Notes under the pieces: generated by a model
What the model was told of the DNA's origin: nothing
Databases searched by the model: none
The model's input: the letters and a program-made list of their open reading frames with translations, nothing else
Shown: piece by piece, positions 49,424 to 59,193 of the stretch
Layout of the letters: each line of letters begins with the position of its first letter
Position numbering within the stretch: the stretch's first letter is position 1
Translations under genes and position numbers: made by a program
Assembly: GCF_007279655.1 (NCBI RefSeq)
Contig: NZ_QKWN01000010.1
Coordinates: 169,717 to 233,716, forward strand
Source of the DNA: Robertkochia solimangrovi
GTDB taxonomy: Bacteria; Bacteroidota; Bacteroidia; Flavobacteriales; Flavobacteriaceae
Length of the DNA: 64,000 nt
Direction of reading: 5' to 3'

Positions 49424-51499
49424 ATGAGAAAATTTTTACTAAGTGCCTTACTTTTAGCCACTTCACTGGTATCTGCCCAGATACTGGATCCGGTCACATG
49501 GAAGACCGATGTCAAAAAACTATCCGACACCGAGTATGAACTCATCGCCACAGCCACTATCGATATGGGATGGCATTTATATTCACAGGATGTACCCAAG
49601 GGAGGACCGAATCCAACCTTATTCAGTTTTAAAGAGAACGATAGCTATGAACTACTAGGAAAGGTAGCTGAGGAAGAAGGTCATACCGTTATGGATCCGA
49701 CCTTTGAAATGATGATTAAATTTTTCTCGGATAAAGCTGAATTTCGTCAAAAAGTAAAGGTTCTCAAGGATGTAAAAGTTATTAATGGTGAAGTTGAATT
49801 CATGGTATGTAACGATACTCAATGTCTTCCTCCAAAATATGTAGATCTTAATTTCAAGGTTAATTATACTGCTCCTGCCGCTGCATCCACTACGAAAGCA
49901 TCGGAAGCTCCGGTGAAAGAAGAAGTTGTAGTAGAAGAAGCTGAAAAAGCTGTCACAGAGGAGGTTATTCCTGAAGAGACTCCGGAAGTCATCAAGGCAA
50001 CTGAGACCGAAAAATCACTGGATTCAAAGCCGTCAGCAATTGTCAAACATGAGGACACTCCTAAGTCTGACCGAAGTATCTGGACGATATTTATTCTGGC
50101 CTTTCTTTCAGGATTTGCAGCACTTTTAACACCCTGTGTTTTTCCTATGATCCCGCTAACCGTATCTTTCTTTACTAAGCAAAGTAAAACCAAAGCAGCA
50201 GGGATTAGAAATGCAATATTATACGGACTCTCAATAATAACGATTTATGTCTTATTGGGAACCTTTGTAGTCTGGATCTTTGGTCCGGATTCATTGAACA
50301 GACTTTCTACCAATGTTACCTTTAACATTATATTCTTTCTATTATTGGTGATCTTTGCTATTTCCTTTATGGGTGCTTTTGAGATCACACTACCCAATTC
50401 ATGGGCGAACAAAGTAGATCAAAAATCCAATAAAGGAGGAGTTGTAGGGATCATCTTTATGGCACTTGCCCTGGCGATCGTTTCTTTCTCTTGCACTGGT
50501 CCTATCGTTGGTACTCTACTGGTTGAAGCGGCTTCAAAAGGAGGGTATGCTCCCGTGATCGGTATGTTCGGATTCTCACTTGCTCTTGCATTGCCGTTTA
50601 CACTGTTTGCAGCGTTCCCGGGTTGGATGAATTCATTACCTAAATCTGGTGGATGGTTAAATACCGTTAAGGTAGTTCTTGGATTTCTGGAACTGGCTCT
50701 TGCCTTTAAATTCCTTTCTAATGCAGATCTGGTACTTCAGTTACACATTTTCGAACGTGAAATATTCCTGGCTATATGGATCGCCATCTTCGGTGCCCTG
50801 GCCTTCTACCTGTTCGGAAAGATACAGTTACCTCATGATTCACCGGTAACACATATTTCGGTTGGACGGTTATTATTAGGACTATTAGTGCTTACCTTTA
50901 CCATATATCTAATCCCGGGTCTATGGGGCGCTCCTTTAAAAATGATCAGTGGATTCCCTCCACCGTTAAACTATAGTGAATCTCCTTATGGCGTTGGATA
51001 TACAAAGACCAGTAATCTTGCCAGCAGTGAAATCAAGGAATTCCCGGAAGGTGCTCATCTCGGACCTCATGACATTATTTCTTTTCATGACTATGAGGAA
51101 GGACTCGCCTATGCGAAGAAAGTCGGTAAACCGGTACTGATCGATTTTACAGGACACGCATGTGTAAACTGCCGTAAAATGGAAGACAATGTATGGTCTG
51201 AACCCGAAGTTCTCGATATACTGAATAATGATGTGGTATTGATCTCACTTTATGTGGATGACAAACGCGATCTTCCGGATGCTCCGGAGAACATCTCTAA
51301 ACTTACCGGAGAGAAGTATCGTAATATCGGTCAAAAATGGAGTGAATTCCAGCAGATACGTTATCAGGCAAATGCACAGCCTTATTATGTGATCATCAAT
51401 CACAATGAAGAAAATTTAGTAGAACCGTCAGCTTATAATCCCGATGTTGAAGAATATTACAACTGGTTACAAGAAGGTGTTGGAAACTTTAAAAAATAA
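49424..51499 (+). CDS. DsbD-family thiol:disulfide interchange protein
   Basis: 691 residues from the ATG at 49424, which opens the signal peptide (MRKFLLSALLLATSLVSAQ); a TTG 15 bases upstream is in frame but lies just 2 bases after the likely transcription start. Parts: N-terminal DsbD-alpha-like domain (about 25-145, with CNDTQCLPPKYV), a Glu/Val/Thr-rich linker (about 150-215), eight or so membrane segments (about 220-500) with the two redox cysteines in LTPCVFPMIPL and SFSCTGPIVG, and a C-terminal thioredoxin domain with HACVNCRKME. It moves electrons from cytoplasmic thioredoxin to the periplasm. Its end overlaps the next gene by 56 bases. Confidence 0.92.
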   Translation: MRKFLLSALLLATSLVSAQILDPVTWKTDVKKLSDTEYELIATATIDMGWHLYSQDVPKGGPNPTLFSFKENDSYELLGKVAEEEGHTVMDPTFEMMIKFFSDKAEFRQKVKVLKDVKVINGEVEFMVCNDTQCLPPKYVDLNFKVNYTAPAAASTTKASEAPVKEEVVVEEAEKAVTEEVIPEETPEVIKATETEKSLDSKPSAIVKHEDTPKSDRSIWTIFILAFLSGFAALLTPCVFPMIPLTVSFFTKQSKTKAAGIRNAILYGLSIITIYVLLGTFVVWIFGPDSLNRLSTNVTFNIIFFLLLVIFAISFMGAFEITLPNSWANKVDQKSNKGGVVGIIFMALALAIVSFSCTGPIVGTLLVEAASKGGYAPVIGMFGFSLALALPFTLFAAFPGWMNSLPKSGGWLNTVKVVLGFLELALAFKFLSNADLVLQLHIFEREIFLAIWIAIFGALAFYLFGKIQLPHDSPVTHISVGRLLLGLLVLTFTIYLIPGLWGAPLKMISGFPPPLNYSESPYGVGYTKTSNLASSEIKEFPEGAHLGPHDIISFHDYEEGLAYAKKVGKPVLIDFTGHACVNCRKMEDNVWSEPEVLDILNNDVVLISLYVDDKRDLPDAPENISKLTGEKYRNIGQKWSEFQQIRYQANAQPYYVIINHNEENLVEPSAYNPDVEEYYNWLQEGVGNFKK

Positions 51500-52979
51500 G
51501 ACCAACGGCCAAGATGATCTGGAAGGATATTTCCTTCCATTTCGCGAGCGCATATTAGGAATCGATAAAAAATACCCTTCACCCTACGGTGAACAACCTT
51601 TGATCTATGCAGACTGGACTGCCAGTGGAAGAATGTATCGGGATATCGAAGATAAGTTCGTAAACCAGATCGCTCCTTTCGTAGCAAACACCCATACGGA
51701 GACCACTTTTACCGGATCTGCGATGACCATGGCCTATCACAAAGCCCGTACGATCATTAAAAAACATGTGAATGCAGGTCCTGATGATGTACTGATCACA
51801 GAAGGTACCGGGATGACCGGTGCTGTAAATAAATTTCAGCGTATTTTGGGAATTCGTCTCAATGAGAACCTGAAAGATCATACCGTAGTACCCGAAGAAA
51901 AACGCCCATTGGTATTCATTTCACACATGGAACACCATTCCAATCAGACCTCCTGGCTGGAAACCATCGCGAAAGTGATCGTGATCCCAAGTAATGCAGA
52001 AGGTTTGATATGCTTCGACAGCTTTGAAAAGCTTCTGGAAGAACATCAGGACCATCCGATCAAAATCGCCTCGGTAACTGCATGTTCCAATGTTACCGGA
52101 ATAAAGACCGATTACCATCGCATCGCGAGAATGATCCATAATTATAACGGACTTTGTTTTGTGGATTTCGCATGTTCTGCTCCTTATGTGGAGATCGATA
52201 TGCACCCCAAAAGAGAGGAAGATTACCTCGATGCCATTTTCTTTTCTCCTCATAAGTTTCTGGGCGGACCAGGATCTTCAGGAGTATTGATCTTCAATAA
52301 GAAACTTTATAAGAACATGGTACCGGATAACCCCGGTGGAGGAACGGTATCCTACACCAATCCATGGGGTGACCATGATTATTTCGACGATATCGAATCA
52401 CGGGAAGATGGAGGAACCCCAGGTTTTCTTCAGGCGATACGTATCGCTTTTGCTATCGAACTCAAAGAAGAGATGGGTGTGGAAAACATTCTGAAAAGAG
52501 AGCATTTCCTCAACAAACGTATCTTCAAAAGACTAAGAAAGATCAACAACCTGCATATCATGGCTGATGATCACACCGATCGTCTGGGAATCTTCTCTTT
52601 CTATATCGATAAGGCCCATTTCAACCTGGTGGTAAAGCTTCTCAATGACCGTTTTGGTGTACAAACCCGCGGTGGATGTTCCTGTGCAGGTACTTACGGA
52701 CACTTTTTACTAAACGTAGATCAAACTACTTCCAAAGCTATTGAAAAAAAGATCCTTGAAGGATGCCTGGTAGACAAACCGGGTTGGGTACGGATGTCAA
52801 TTCACCCTACCATGACCAACGAGGAAATAGAACGTATTTGCGATGCGATTGAAGCGGTTGCGGCCAATCATGAAGCATGGAGTGCAGATTATGATTACGA
52901 TGCCTCTCACAACGAATATCGTAATAATAAAGTCAAAGGACTTGAAGAGGAATTCATTCAAAACTGGTTCAGCAATTAA
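51444..52979 (+). CDS. Class V aminotransferase (cysteine-desulfurase-like)
   Basis: 511 residues. The PLP-binding lysine is in FFSPHKFLGGPGSSGVL, and a cysteine-rich GGCSCAGTYG lies near residue 410. Also visible are NTHTETTFTGSAMT and FVDFACSAPYVEIDM, where the Asp contacts the cofactor. The protein is longer than typical SufS/IscS desulfurases (about 400), and I cannot name the substrate. The ATG at 51444 lies 56 bases inside the DsbD gene in another frame. Later start candidates are weak (TTG at 51480), and the first aligned core residues come after the DsbD stop. Confidence 0.82.
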   Translation: MLKNITTGYKKVLETLKNKTNGQDDLEGYFLPFRERILGIDKKYPSPYGEQPLIYADWTASGRMYRDIEDKFVNQIAPFVANTHTETTFTGSAMTMAYHKARTIIKKHVNAGPDDVLITEGTGMTGAVNKFQRILGIRLNENLKDHTVVPEEKRPLVFISHMEHHSNQTSWLETIAKVIVIPSNAEGLICFDSFEKLLEEHQDHPIKIASVTACSNVTGIKTDYHRIARMIHNYNGLCFVDFACSAPYVEIDMHPKREEDYLDAIFFSPHKFLGGPGSSGVLIFNKKLYKNMVPDNPGGGTVSYTNPWGDHDYFDDIESREDGGTPGFLQAIRIAFAIELKEEMGVENILKREHFLNKRIFKRLRKINNLHIMADDHTDRLGIFSFYIDKAHFNLVVKLLNDRFGVQTRGGCSCAGTYGHFLLNVDQTTSKAIEKKILEGCLVDKPGWVRMSIHPTMTNEEIERICDAIEAVAANHEAWSADYDYDASHNEYRNNKVKGLEEEFIQNWFSN

Positions 52980-53028
52980 GAATCCTATTCCTTTTTAAGA
53001 ATTCTAATTTTAATTACTCATAACAATT

Positions 53029-53060
53029 AAAAGCCGGTAACAGCACTGTTACCGGCTTTT
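53029..53060. terminator. Bidirectional terminator between the aminotransferase and CcsBA genes
   Basis: A perfect 13-bp stem (AAAAGCCGGTAAC against GTTACCGGCTTTT) with a 6-base loop, flanked by A-rich and T-rich ends, between two convergent genes. Confidence 0.9.
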
Positions 53061-53157
53061 ATATTTAATAGTATATAGTATAATGTCTTACAGACCGGGA
53101 TGTCTAAGTTCAGAAAATCTTCTTAAAAAAACTTTTTACAACCTCTGATCATAAATC

Positions 53158-56100
53158 TTATTTCTTCTTATAATGTTTTGAATATCGCCAGTAACTAACC
53201 GCTCCGAGTACAAATACCACGAATACGGAAACATATACAAAACTCGGAGTAATCACCTTGTCACCACTGGCATACGAGTGCAAACCAACCAGATAGAAGT
53301 TCACCCCGAAATAGGTCATCATAATACTTGCATAAGCAACAACACTCGCGAAATTGAACGCCCATCTACCGCGTAGTCCTGGAACAAGTCGCATATGTAT
53401 CACGAAAGCATAAACCATTATACTGATCAACGCCCAGGTCTCCTTAGGATCCCAACCCCAGTATCGTCCCCAACTTTCATTAGCCCATTGCCCGCCAAGG
53501 AAGTTCCCTATGGTCAGCATAACTAGTCCAACAGTCAGTGCAAGTTCATTGATGATGGTTATCTCCTGAATATTCAGTGCCATTTTTTCCTTATTCTCCC
53601 GTGTTGTAAATATGATGAGCAGCATAGATACCACTCCCAGAATCATTCCCAGGGTAAACGGACCATAACTACCTACGATAACCGCCACGTGAATCATAAG
53701 CCAGTAACTGTCGAGTACAGGCTGCAAATTGGCGATCGCCGGATCCAGCCAGTTCATATGGGCACCAAACAGAATAATGGCAGCCACAAAGGCGGTTGAA
53801 GCTACCGTTAGATCACTCTTTCTTCCAAAGATGAGTCCGAGTCCCATGGTACTCCAGGCTACATACAACACACTTTCATAGGCATCACTCCAGGGCGCAT
53901 GTCCGCTGATATACCAGCGCATCCCTAGTCCGATAGTCTGAGCAATAAATAACAAAGCGATCGCAATCTTTGAAGCATTCAGCGCATAATGCAACCATTT
54001 TGCATCTCTAAAGATCTGCATAATGATAAATACAAACATGACTACGCCAAACACCATATACCAGATCAGTAATTTTTCAAAGAGGTTTATATTGTTATAA
54101 AATACTTCGATATCGATCTTACGATCAGAAGGCATAACCTCTGCCCCGTAATTATGCTGATTCTGGCGAAAAGCTTCAAGGATCTTATCCGCCCTTGAAT
54201 AATCCCCGCTCACTTTAGCCTCTCTCAACGACATCAGATAGAAAGACAATGAATTATTGATAAAGTTTGCATACAGTGAATCCTTCACCTGGAACTCACC
54301 TTTTCTAAACTCCGGAGCTGAGATCCATTTATTATTGGCATCTCCGGGTAATGGATAAATCCTGAGTATTTCTCCACCCAGTGCTTGATTTAATAGTCCG
54401 AGTTTCAGATCGAATTCCCTGAATCCCTTTTGAAACTGATTCGGTGTATTGGTCGCATAGGCAGACTCCAGATAAGGCGATAACAAATATTGAGTGCCAT
54501 CAAAGAAATCAAGCGCTTTAACCAACTCCTGACCATGAGGTACATTCAGGATCTTCCGGATGCTATCATTCTTTCTGGTAATATAGATCAGGTCAACATT
54601 ATACCAAAGAGCCGGATTTTGTAACATCGATAACAATACCTGGTTCGCATCCATACCTTCGAACTCACCGCTCTTACTCATTTTTCTCAAAAGCTCTGAA
54701 GCGAAGGTGTTTACAGGCTTCATCCTACCTCTGTCATCTTGTATTACGAGTTTTCCAAACTTATCAGCATGCGCTTTCGGCACCAGATTCGCTTTTAGCA
54801 GGGAATCAATTTGAGATACTGTTGGAGGAACTACTGCATGTTCATGATTATCAGGAACCGAATCCTGCATAGTAACCACTGTTTGTTCATCATCATGTGA
54901 ATGATCATGATCTACTCCGGTTTCCTGTTGCGCCTGCAGGCTCATAACAGAAAACAATATCAGTAAGGTTGTAAGGCCTGCCTTTTTTGCTTTCACTTTC
55001 TTCAACATGATTTCCAACTCCTTAAAACGGGTCTTACCAAAGAACATGATTCCCATCAAACCGGTATATAACAGAAAATAGCCAATATAAGTAATCCAGG
55101 TTCCATAGAAATCATGATTCACCGAAAGTCTGGTTCCAAGTTCATCAGGATCGAAACCGGCCTGGAAAAAGCGATAGCCTTCATGATCCAGCACATGGTT
55201 CATATAGATATCATAATCAAAAGATCTTTCATCATTTACAGTAACCTTACTCATAAAAGAAGAATATCCGCGTTCAGTACCGGGATACTTCTCTGCAATA
55301 AAATCATTAAGCTTTATCGAAAACGGCAATTGATGCCTGATTGACCCATAGGTGAAATAAAAATCGAGCCCGCCCAGCTTCACTTCAACCGGATCGTTGA
55401 TATATCCTTGTCCTCCCATGATCTTCACCTGCCTGGTCTCACCATTGGTTGTTAGGTCAAGGATTAAGGCATCCTGCATATTTTCCATCTTTTCGGCTGC
55501 TTCAACGACACCATAACGACCTTTGACTAATGGATCTGGAAATACGAACTGCATTCCGGCTGCATTATAAAGCGAACGGAACATCAATGGCTGAACACTA
55601 TCCTTGACAAGCGTACCGCGAAACTGATCTGCCATTCTCATAAAATCACCTTCAAAAGGCGAGCTGATCGTACTCACAGAATCATTCACCGTAAGATTTA
55701 CAGCTCCATCGGTAGGGATGTTCAAAGCAAACAAAACATTATGAATACTGGAAACCTCACCACTTTTCAGAAAATGATCATGCCGATTCCCTCCCCCTGC
55801 TTCAACAATCTTCAAATAGGTGTCCCCATTTTCATCTTCGATGAGTCCTTCTTCTGCACCCTGAATAAAACCCGCATAGGAAACGGTAAACTGCTGCCCA
55901 TTGAAATCATATTTCCATGGAAGTGTTGTACTCAACGCTTCCGGAGTTACCATGATCTCGTCCTGAAATCCTCTTCTTCGGGTTTCCCCATCTACATCTC
56001 CGTCTACGAACAAAGTCAGATACTTTTTCTGAGAAAGAATATAATCGGAAGTTTCTCCTTCACGGATCGGCATCATTCCTTCAAAACTTATATAACGGGT

Positions 56101-56385
56101 AACAAAAGCGCCCATAATGATCAGAATAAAGGAGATATGTAGCAGGAACACCGGCCACTGCTCCTTTCTGAACAATCGGTAACGCTTGATATTTCCAAGA
56201 AAATTAATTACGAAGAACACCATGATCGCTTCAAACCACCAGGTATTATAGATCCATATTTTGGAAGTTTCTGTACTGTACCAACTTTCAATAAATGTCC
56301 CGAAAGCCATCGCTGTAGCAAAAACAACAAAGAGAATGGCCATTAAACGTGTAGAGAAAAGTATTTTCTTTATCGACTCAATCAT
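53158..56385 (-). CDS. ccsBA: Cytochrome c biogenesis protein CcsBA (ResB-CcsA fusion)
   Basis: 1075 residues. The N-terminal half is ResB-like: four membrane segments around a large periplasmic region (about 15-470). The C-terminal part is CcsA with a WWD-type haem-handling motif (NESWGRYWGWDPKETWALIS, about residue 970) and histidines in the flanking helices. The protein carries haem across the inner membrane and attaches it to apocytochrome c. In the middle, at about 470-485, a hydrophobic stretch ending SLQAQQ looks like a signal peptide. A His/Asp-rich stretch (DHDHSHDDE) and a soluble domain (about 500-770) follow it. This fits fusion of separate ancestral proteins. Confidence 0.93.
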   Translation of the reverse strand: MIESIKKILFSTRLMAILFVVFATAMAFGTFIESWYSTETSKIWIYNTWWFEAIMVFFVINFLGNIKRYRLFRKEQWPVFLLHISFILIIMGAFVTRYISFEGMMPIREGETSDYILSQKKYLTLFVDGDVDGETRRRGFQDEIMVTPEALSTTLPWKYDFNGQQFTVSYAGFIQGAEEGLIEDENGDTYLKIVEAGGGNRHDHFLKSGEVSSIHNVLFALNIPTDGAVNLTVNDSVSTISSPFEGDFMRMADQFRGTLVKDSVQPLMFRSLYNAAGMQFVFPDPLVKGRYGVVEAAEKMENMQDALILDLTTNGETRQVKIMGGQGYINDPVEVKLGGLDFYFTYGSIRHQLPFSIKLNDFIAEKYPGTERGYSSFMSKVTVNDERSFDYDIYMNHVLDHEGYRFFQAGFDPDELGTRLSVNHDFYGTWITYIGYFLLYTGLMGIMFFGKTRFKELEIMLKKVKAKKAGLTTLLILFSVMSLQAQQETGVDHDHSHDDEQTVVTMQDSVPDNHEHAVVPPTVSQIDSLLKANLVPKAHADKFGKLVIQDDRGRMKPVNTFASELLRKMSKSGEFEGMDANQVLLSMLQNPALWYNVDLIYITRKNDSIRKILNVPHGQELVKALDFFDGTQYLLSPYLESAYATNTPNQFQKGFREFDLKLGLLNQALGGEILRIYPLPGDANNKWISAPEFRKGEFQVKDSLYANFINNSLSFYLMSLREAKVSGDYSRADKILEAFRQNQHNYGAEVMPSDRKIDIEVFYNNINLFEKLLIWYMVFGVVMFVFIIMQIFRDAKWLHYALNASKIAIALLFIAQTIGLGMRWYISGHAPWSDAYESVLYVAWSTMGLGLIFGRKSDLTVASTAFVAAIILFGAHMNWLDPAIANLQPVLDSYWLMIHVAVIVGSYGPFTLGMILGVVSMLLIIFTTRENKEKMALNIQEITIINELALTVGLVMLTIGNFLGGQWANESWGRYWGWDPKETWALISIMVYAFVIHMRLVPGLRGRWAFNFASVVAYASIMMTYFGVNFYLVGLHSYASGDKVITPSFVYVSVFVVFVLGAVSYWRYSKHYKKK

Positions 56386-56560
56386 CGGAGGGTATTAATT
56401 TGCATTTTCAGTGTGCAAAAATAGGGTATTTTAAATTGAAAATGGTGAATTGACCACTTTAAGTTATGGCGGTTAAGTCTATGACATTTGTAAGAAATCT
56501 GAAGAATCCCCACCCTCAATTTTACTAATTATTCTGAATGTCCTTCCTTTTACTCGTAAA
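56386..56560. other. Spacer between the GH5 and CcsBA genes
   Basis: About 175 bases upstream of ccsBA (minus strand) with no gene. The ccsBA promoter should lie here; I found no consensus match. Confidence 0.3.
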
Positions 56561-56590
56561 AAAAGACAGGTCAAAAACCTGCCCTTTTTC
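56561..56590 (-). terminator. Terminator of the GH5 gene
   Basis: On the minus strand GGGCAGGT, a 5-base loop and ACCTGTCT form a stem with two G-U pairs, followed by a run of T. It lies about 40 bases after the GH5 stop. Confidence 0.78.
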
Positions 56591-56626
56591 AAAATATAGA
56601 GATTTTAAGTTGTTTCCCGGTATTTC

Positions 56627-58363
56627 CTACTCTTCGATTCCTTCCATAAGCGCGTCAAGAGCCTGTTGATCGTAGACCGAATTCGTATTTCGATCGAATA
56701 GTGCAGTACTGTTATTTCCGAGTCCGCCTGCATCCCAGTAAAAAGGAGTTATACCATAGTTTTTTGCCTTCTCTGTTACAAATTTGAGATAATAAGCCCT
56801 GCTATCGAGATGCAATTGTAAATTGTCACCGGTTAATCCTTCTCGTTTGATCGCAGCATATTCTCCCAGTACAACAGGAATTCCATTGGTCACGTATTTA
56901 TCATACATCATTTTCAAAAGGTCTTCTACGGTTTCCTCTTCACCCCAATCGGCATTATGTGCGGAGTCTGTATTAGAGTGGTATCCTTCCCCCCAATAAT
57001 AAAACCTATTACCCCAATCGGCATCTTCAGTCATAAGGCAGAACTGATAAGGCGTATAGAAATGTATTTCGGTCATCAAACGATTTTCAGCACTATCTTC
57101 CGGCAAGGAGTTCATCAGGTTTTTCGTTTTTTCAATATCGGTGGAAGGCCCCTGAACGATCAGGGTACGGTATGCATTTCTACCCCCGGTAGACCTCACG
57201 GCATCGACGAAGGTCTGATGGTAGGAATTCAAAACTTCCATTTGATCTTCATTGTCAACATTGGGTTCATTGGTGCCTGCAAAGAGTAAGTGTTGATCAA
57301 AATCACGCATTGCGGTTGCTATTTGCTGCCAATAGGCTTTTTGCCGGGCATTATTAATCTCCTTTTTTTCAGGGGTAACATTATTTTCTAACCAGCCCCC
57401 GTCCCAATGAATGTTAAGTATTACATACATATCATTCTTCACACAATAATCAACCACAGTTTTAACCCGGTCCATCCAGGTTTCACGGATCTTAGCGGTT
57501 GCCGGATCATCCACATACTGATCCCAGGAACAGGGTATACGGATCGCATTGAATCCTGCTTCTTTTACGCTTTTTATCAATTGTTCACTTACCATGGGAT
57601 TTCCCCAGGCGGTCTCTCCCCCGGTTGCTTCCAACGTATTTCCCAGATTCCACCCAATCCGCATCAATACTGCCAGTTCTTCCGCAGTTAGGTTCATACC
57701 GGTGTTGTCAGCAGCATCAGGATCACGATTGTAATCGGGAAAACTGCCATTCTGAGTAACCGGAATAGTCACCTCACTTGCAAAATCTGCCGTTAAACGA
57801 ATCACTCCCGCTCTGCTTTCAGCATTATTGTTACCAGACACCGTAACCTTTACCGTGGTTGTACCATCCGATCCGGATTCCGGACTAAAAGACAGCCAAT
57901 CTGCTTCTGAACTCAGGATCCATTCCGGAGCCTCCGATGTGATTTCCATTTCCAGGATTCCCGAGGTGAAATCCAATTGAAGAGAACCCGGTTCAGCTTT
58001 TAATTCATAGAAAGATGCAGCCGATACTTGTTGCACCACTACGCTAACCGGATCAGCATCTCCTGCTGAAATTATTAAAGTATCCTGTCGTGCTGTCAGG
58101 CTTTTTGAATCTACGGTCACCATAACCTTTTCTTCACTGGTAGTGCCCGATGTAGCAGAAAGCGATATCCAGTCATCAGCAGGATTGAAAATACTCCAGG
58201 ATGCAGCACTGGTGCGAATCGTAAAATCCAACACACCTCCTCCCGGAGACATATTGAGGGTTTTCTTTGAAGTGGAAAGTGTATCAGGATTATCACTGTC
58301 TTTATCACAACCGATAAATATGAACAGCAAGGCCAATAGTATTGGCCTGATCATCATTTTCAT
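56627..58363 (-). CDS. GH5 endo-beta-glucanase with two BACON domains (candidate endo-xyloglucanase)
   Basis: 578 residues. Lipobox F-I-G-C with Cys at about residue 19. Two BACON-type beta domains follow (about 33-115, ending VVVQQ, and about 120-205, ending TIPVTQ). The GH5 barrel (about 220-575) has GWNLGNTLEATGGETAWGNP, FNAIRIPCSWDQ, acid/base E366 in GTNEPN and nucleophile E501 in VLGEYA. The GWNLGNTLEA...ETAWGNP pattern is that of GH5 subfamily 4, whose members include endo-xyloglucanases and endoglucanases. BACON plus GH5_4 is the layout of the cell-surface endo-xyloglucanase BoGH5A. It stands alone with its own terminator. Substrate is inferred, not proved. Confidence 0.88.
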   Translation of the reverse strand: MKMMIRPILLALLFIFIGCDKDSDNPDTLSTSKKTLNMSPGGGVLDFTIRTSAASWSIFNPADDWISLSATSGTTSEEKVMVTVDSKSLTARQDTLIISAGDADPVSVVVQQVSAASFYELKAEPGSLQLDFTSGILEMEITSEAPEWILSSEADWLSFSPESGSDGTTTVKVTVSGNNNAESRAGVIRLTADFASEVTIPVTQNGSFPDYNRDPDAADNTGMNLTAEELAVLMRIGWNLGNTLEATGGETAWGNPMVSEQLIKSVKEAGFNAIRIPCSWDQYVDDPATAKIRETWMDRVKTVVDYCVKNDMYVILNIHWDGGWLENNVTPEKKEINNARQKAYWQQIATAMRDFDQHLLFAGTNEPNVDNEDQMEVLNSYHQTFVDAVRSTGGRNAYRTLIVQGPSTDIEKTKNLMNSLPEDSAENRLMTEIHFYTPYQFCLMTEDADWGNRFYYWGEGYHSNTDSAHNADWGEEETVEDLLKMMYDKYVTNGIPVVLGEYAAIKREGLTGDNLQLHLDSRAYYLKFVTEKAKNYGITPFYWDAGGLGNNSTALFDRNTNSVYDQQALDALMEGIEE

Positions 58364-58656
58364 GATAAAAGATATTTTTAGTTTGTAGTAGTCCCTACAA
58401 AATAACCAATAATCAACTCAATATCATAGTATTATTTAATCTCCTTTACATATATAATTTGCCTAAATCAAAGAACAAACCATCCATGGCCATTGAAGTA
58501 TTACAAAGGTTTTTGTATGCCGAATCTTACACAGTTCATAGCTGTACGCCTTCAAAGCATCTCAAAGTACATGATTTATTAAATTTTGATTATTATTTAT
58601 TGTTTTTCAATAAATTTTTACCGAAGTTTACAACATCAATTAAAAAATCGAATCTT
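58364..58656. other. Divergent upstream region of the GH5 and DUF2975 genes
   Basis: 293 AT-rich bases. An in-frame extension of the DUF2975 gene to 58459 is possible, but its sequence looks untranslated. No consensus promoter was found for either gene. Confidence 0.3.
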
Positions 58657-59184
58657 ATGAAACCGACAACCCAAAAAATCCTGACCGTACTCCGAATATT
58701 CTCCTGGGTGCTGTTTTTCTCCTTTTGCATAAAGGCTGGGGCTTTGCTGATCTCTTTCATTGTCAGCCTTTTATCTAATCACGCGGCATCTGTGAATCTT
58801 TATTCCGGATTTGACCTGACAGAACTTCTGAAATTCAGTAAATGGCATTATGTGGTCATGAATATTGCCATTATTATTTTGATCGCTCTGAAAGCGAATC
58901 TCTTCTTTAGAGTGACCCGGCTATTTTCAAGTATCAATCTGGAAAACCCCTTCAGTGATCGGGTAGCAACCCTCATCACGTCCATCAGCCATATAGCTCT
59001 CCAGGTTGGTGTTGTCGGGGTCATTATAGGAATCTATGCCAAATGGTTATTAAAAAAGGGACCCCTGTTCAGTTATGAAGGTGATAACAGTGAATATCTC
59101 TTTCTTGCGGCAATTGTTTTTATAATTGCCCAAATATTTAAAAGAGGTATCGAACTACAAACAGAGAATGATTTAACCGTTTAA
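58657..59184 (+). CDS. DUF2975 membrane protein
   Basis: 175 residues from the ATG at 58657. An in-frame start at 58459 adds 66 residues of poor quality. Four membrane segments (about 12-45, 65-85, 105-130 and 145-165), the normal DUF2975 layout, with a family-like segment FFRVTRLFSSINLENPF. Genes of this type are regularly followed by a small YozG-like helix-turn-helix protein, and that is so here, 9 bases downstream. Function of the family is unknown; a link to envelope or bacteriocin stress has been suggested. Confidence 0.82.
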   Translation: MKPTTQKILTVLRIFSWVLFFSFCIKAGALLISFIVSLLSNHAASVNLYSGFDLTELLKFSKWHYVVMNIAIIILIALKANLFFRVTRLFSSINLENPFSDRVATLITSISHIALQVGVVGVIIGIYAKWLLKKGPLFSYEGDNSEYLFLAAIVFIIAQIFKRGIELQTENDLTV

Positions 59185-59193
59185 ACAAGACCT

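Noticed and set aside
58459..58656. N-terminal extension of the DUF2975 protein
   Set aside because: The extra 66 residues lack family similarity and the spacer looks like a promoter region.
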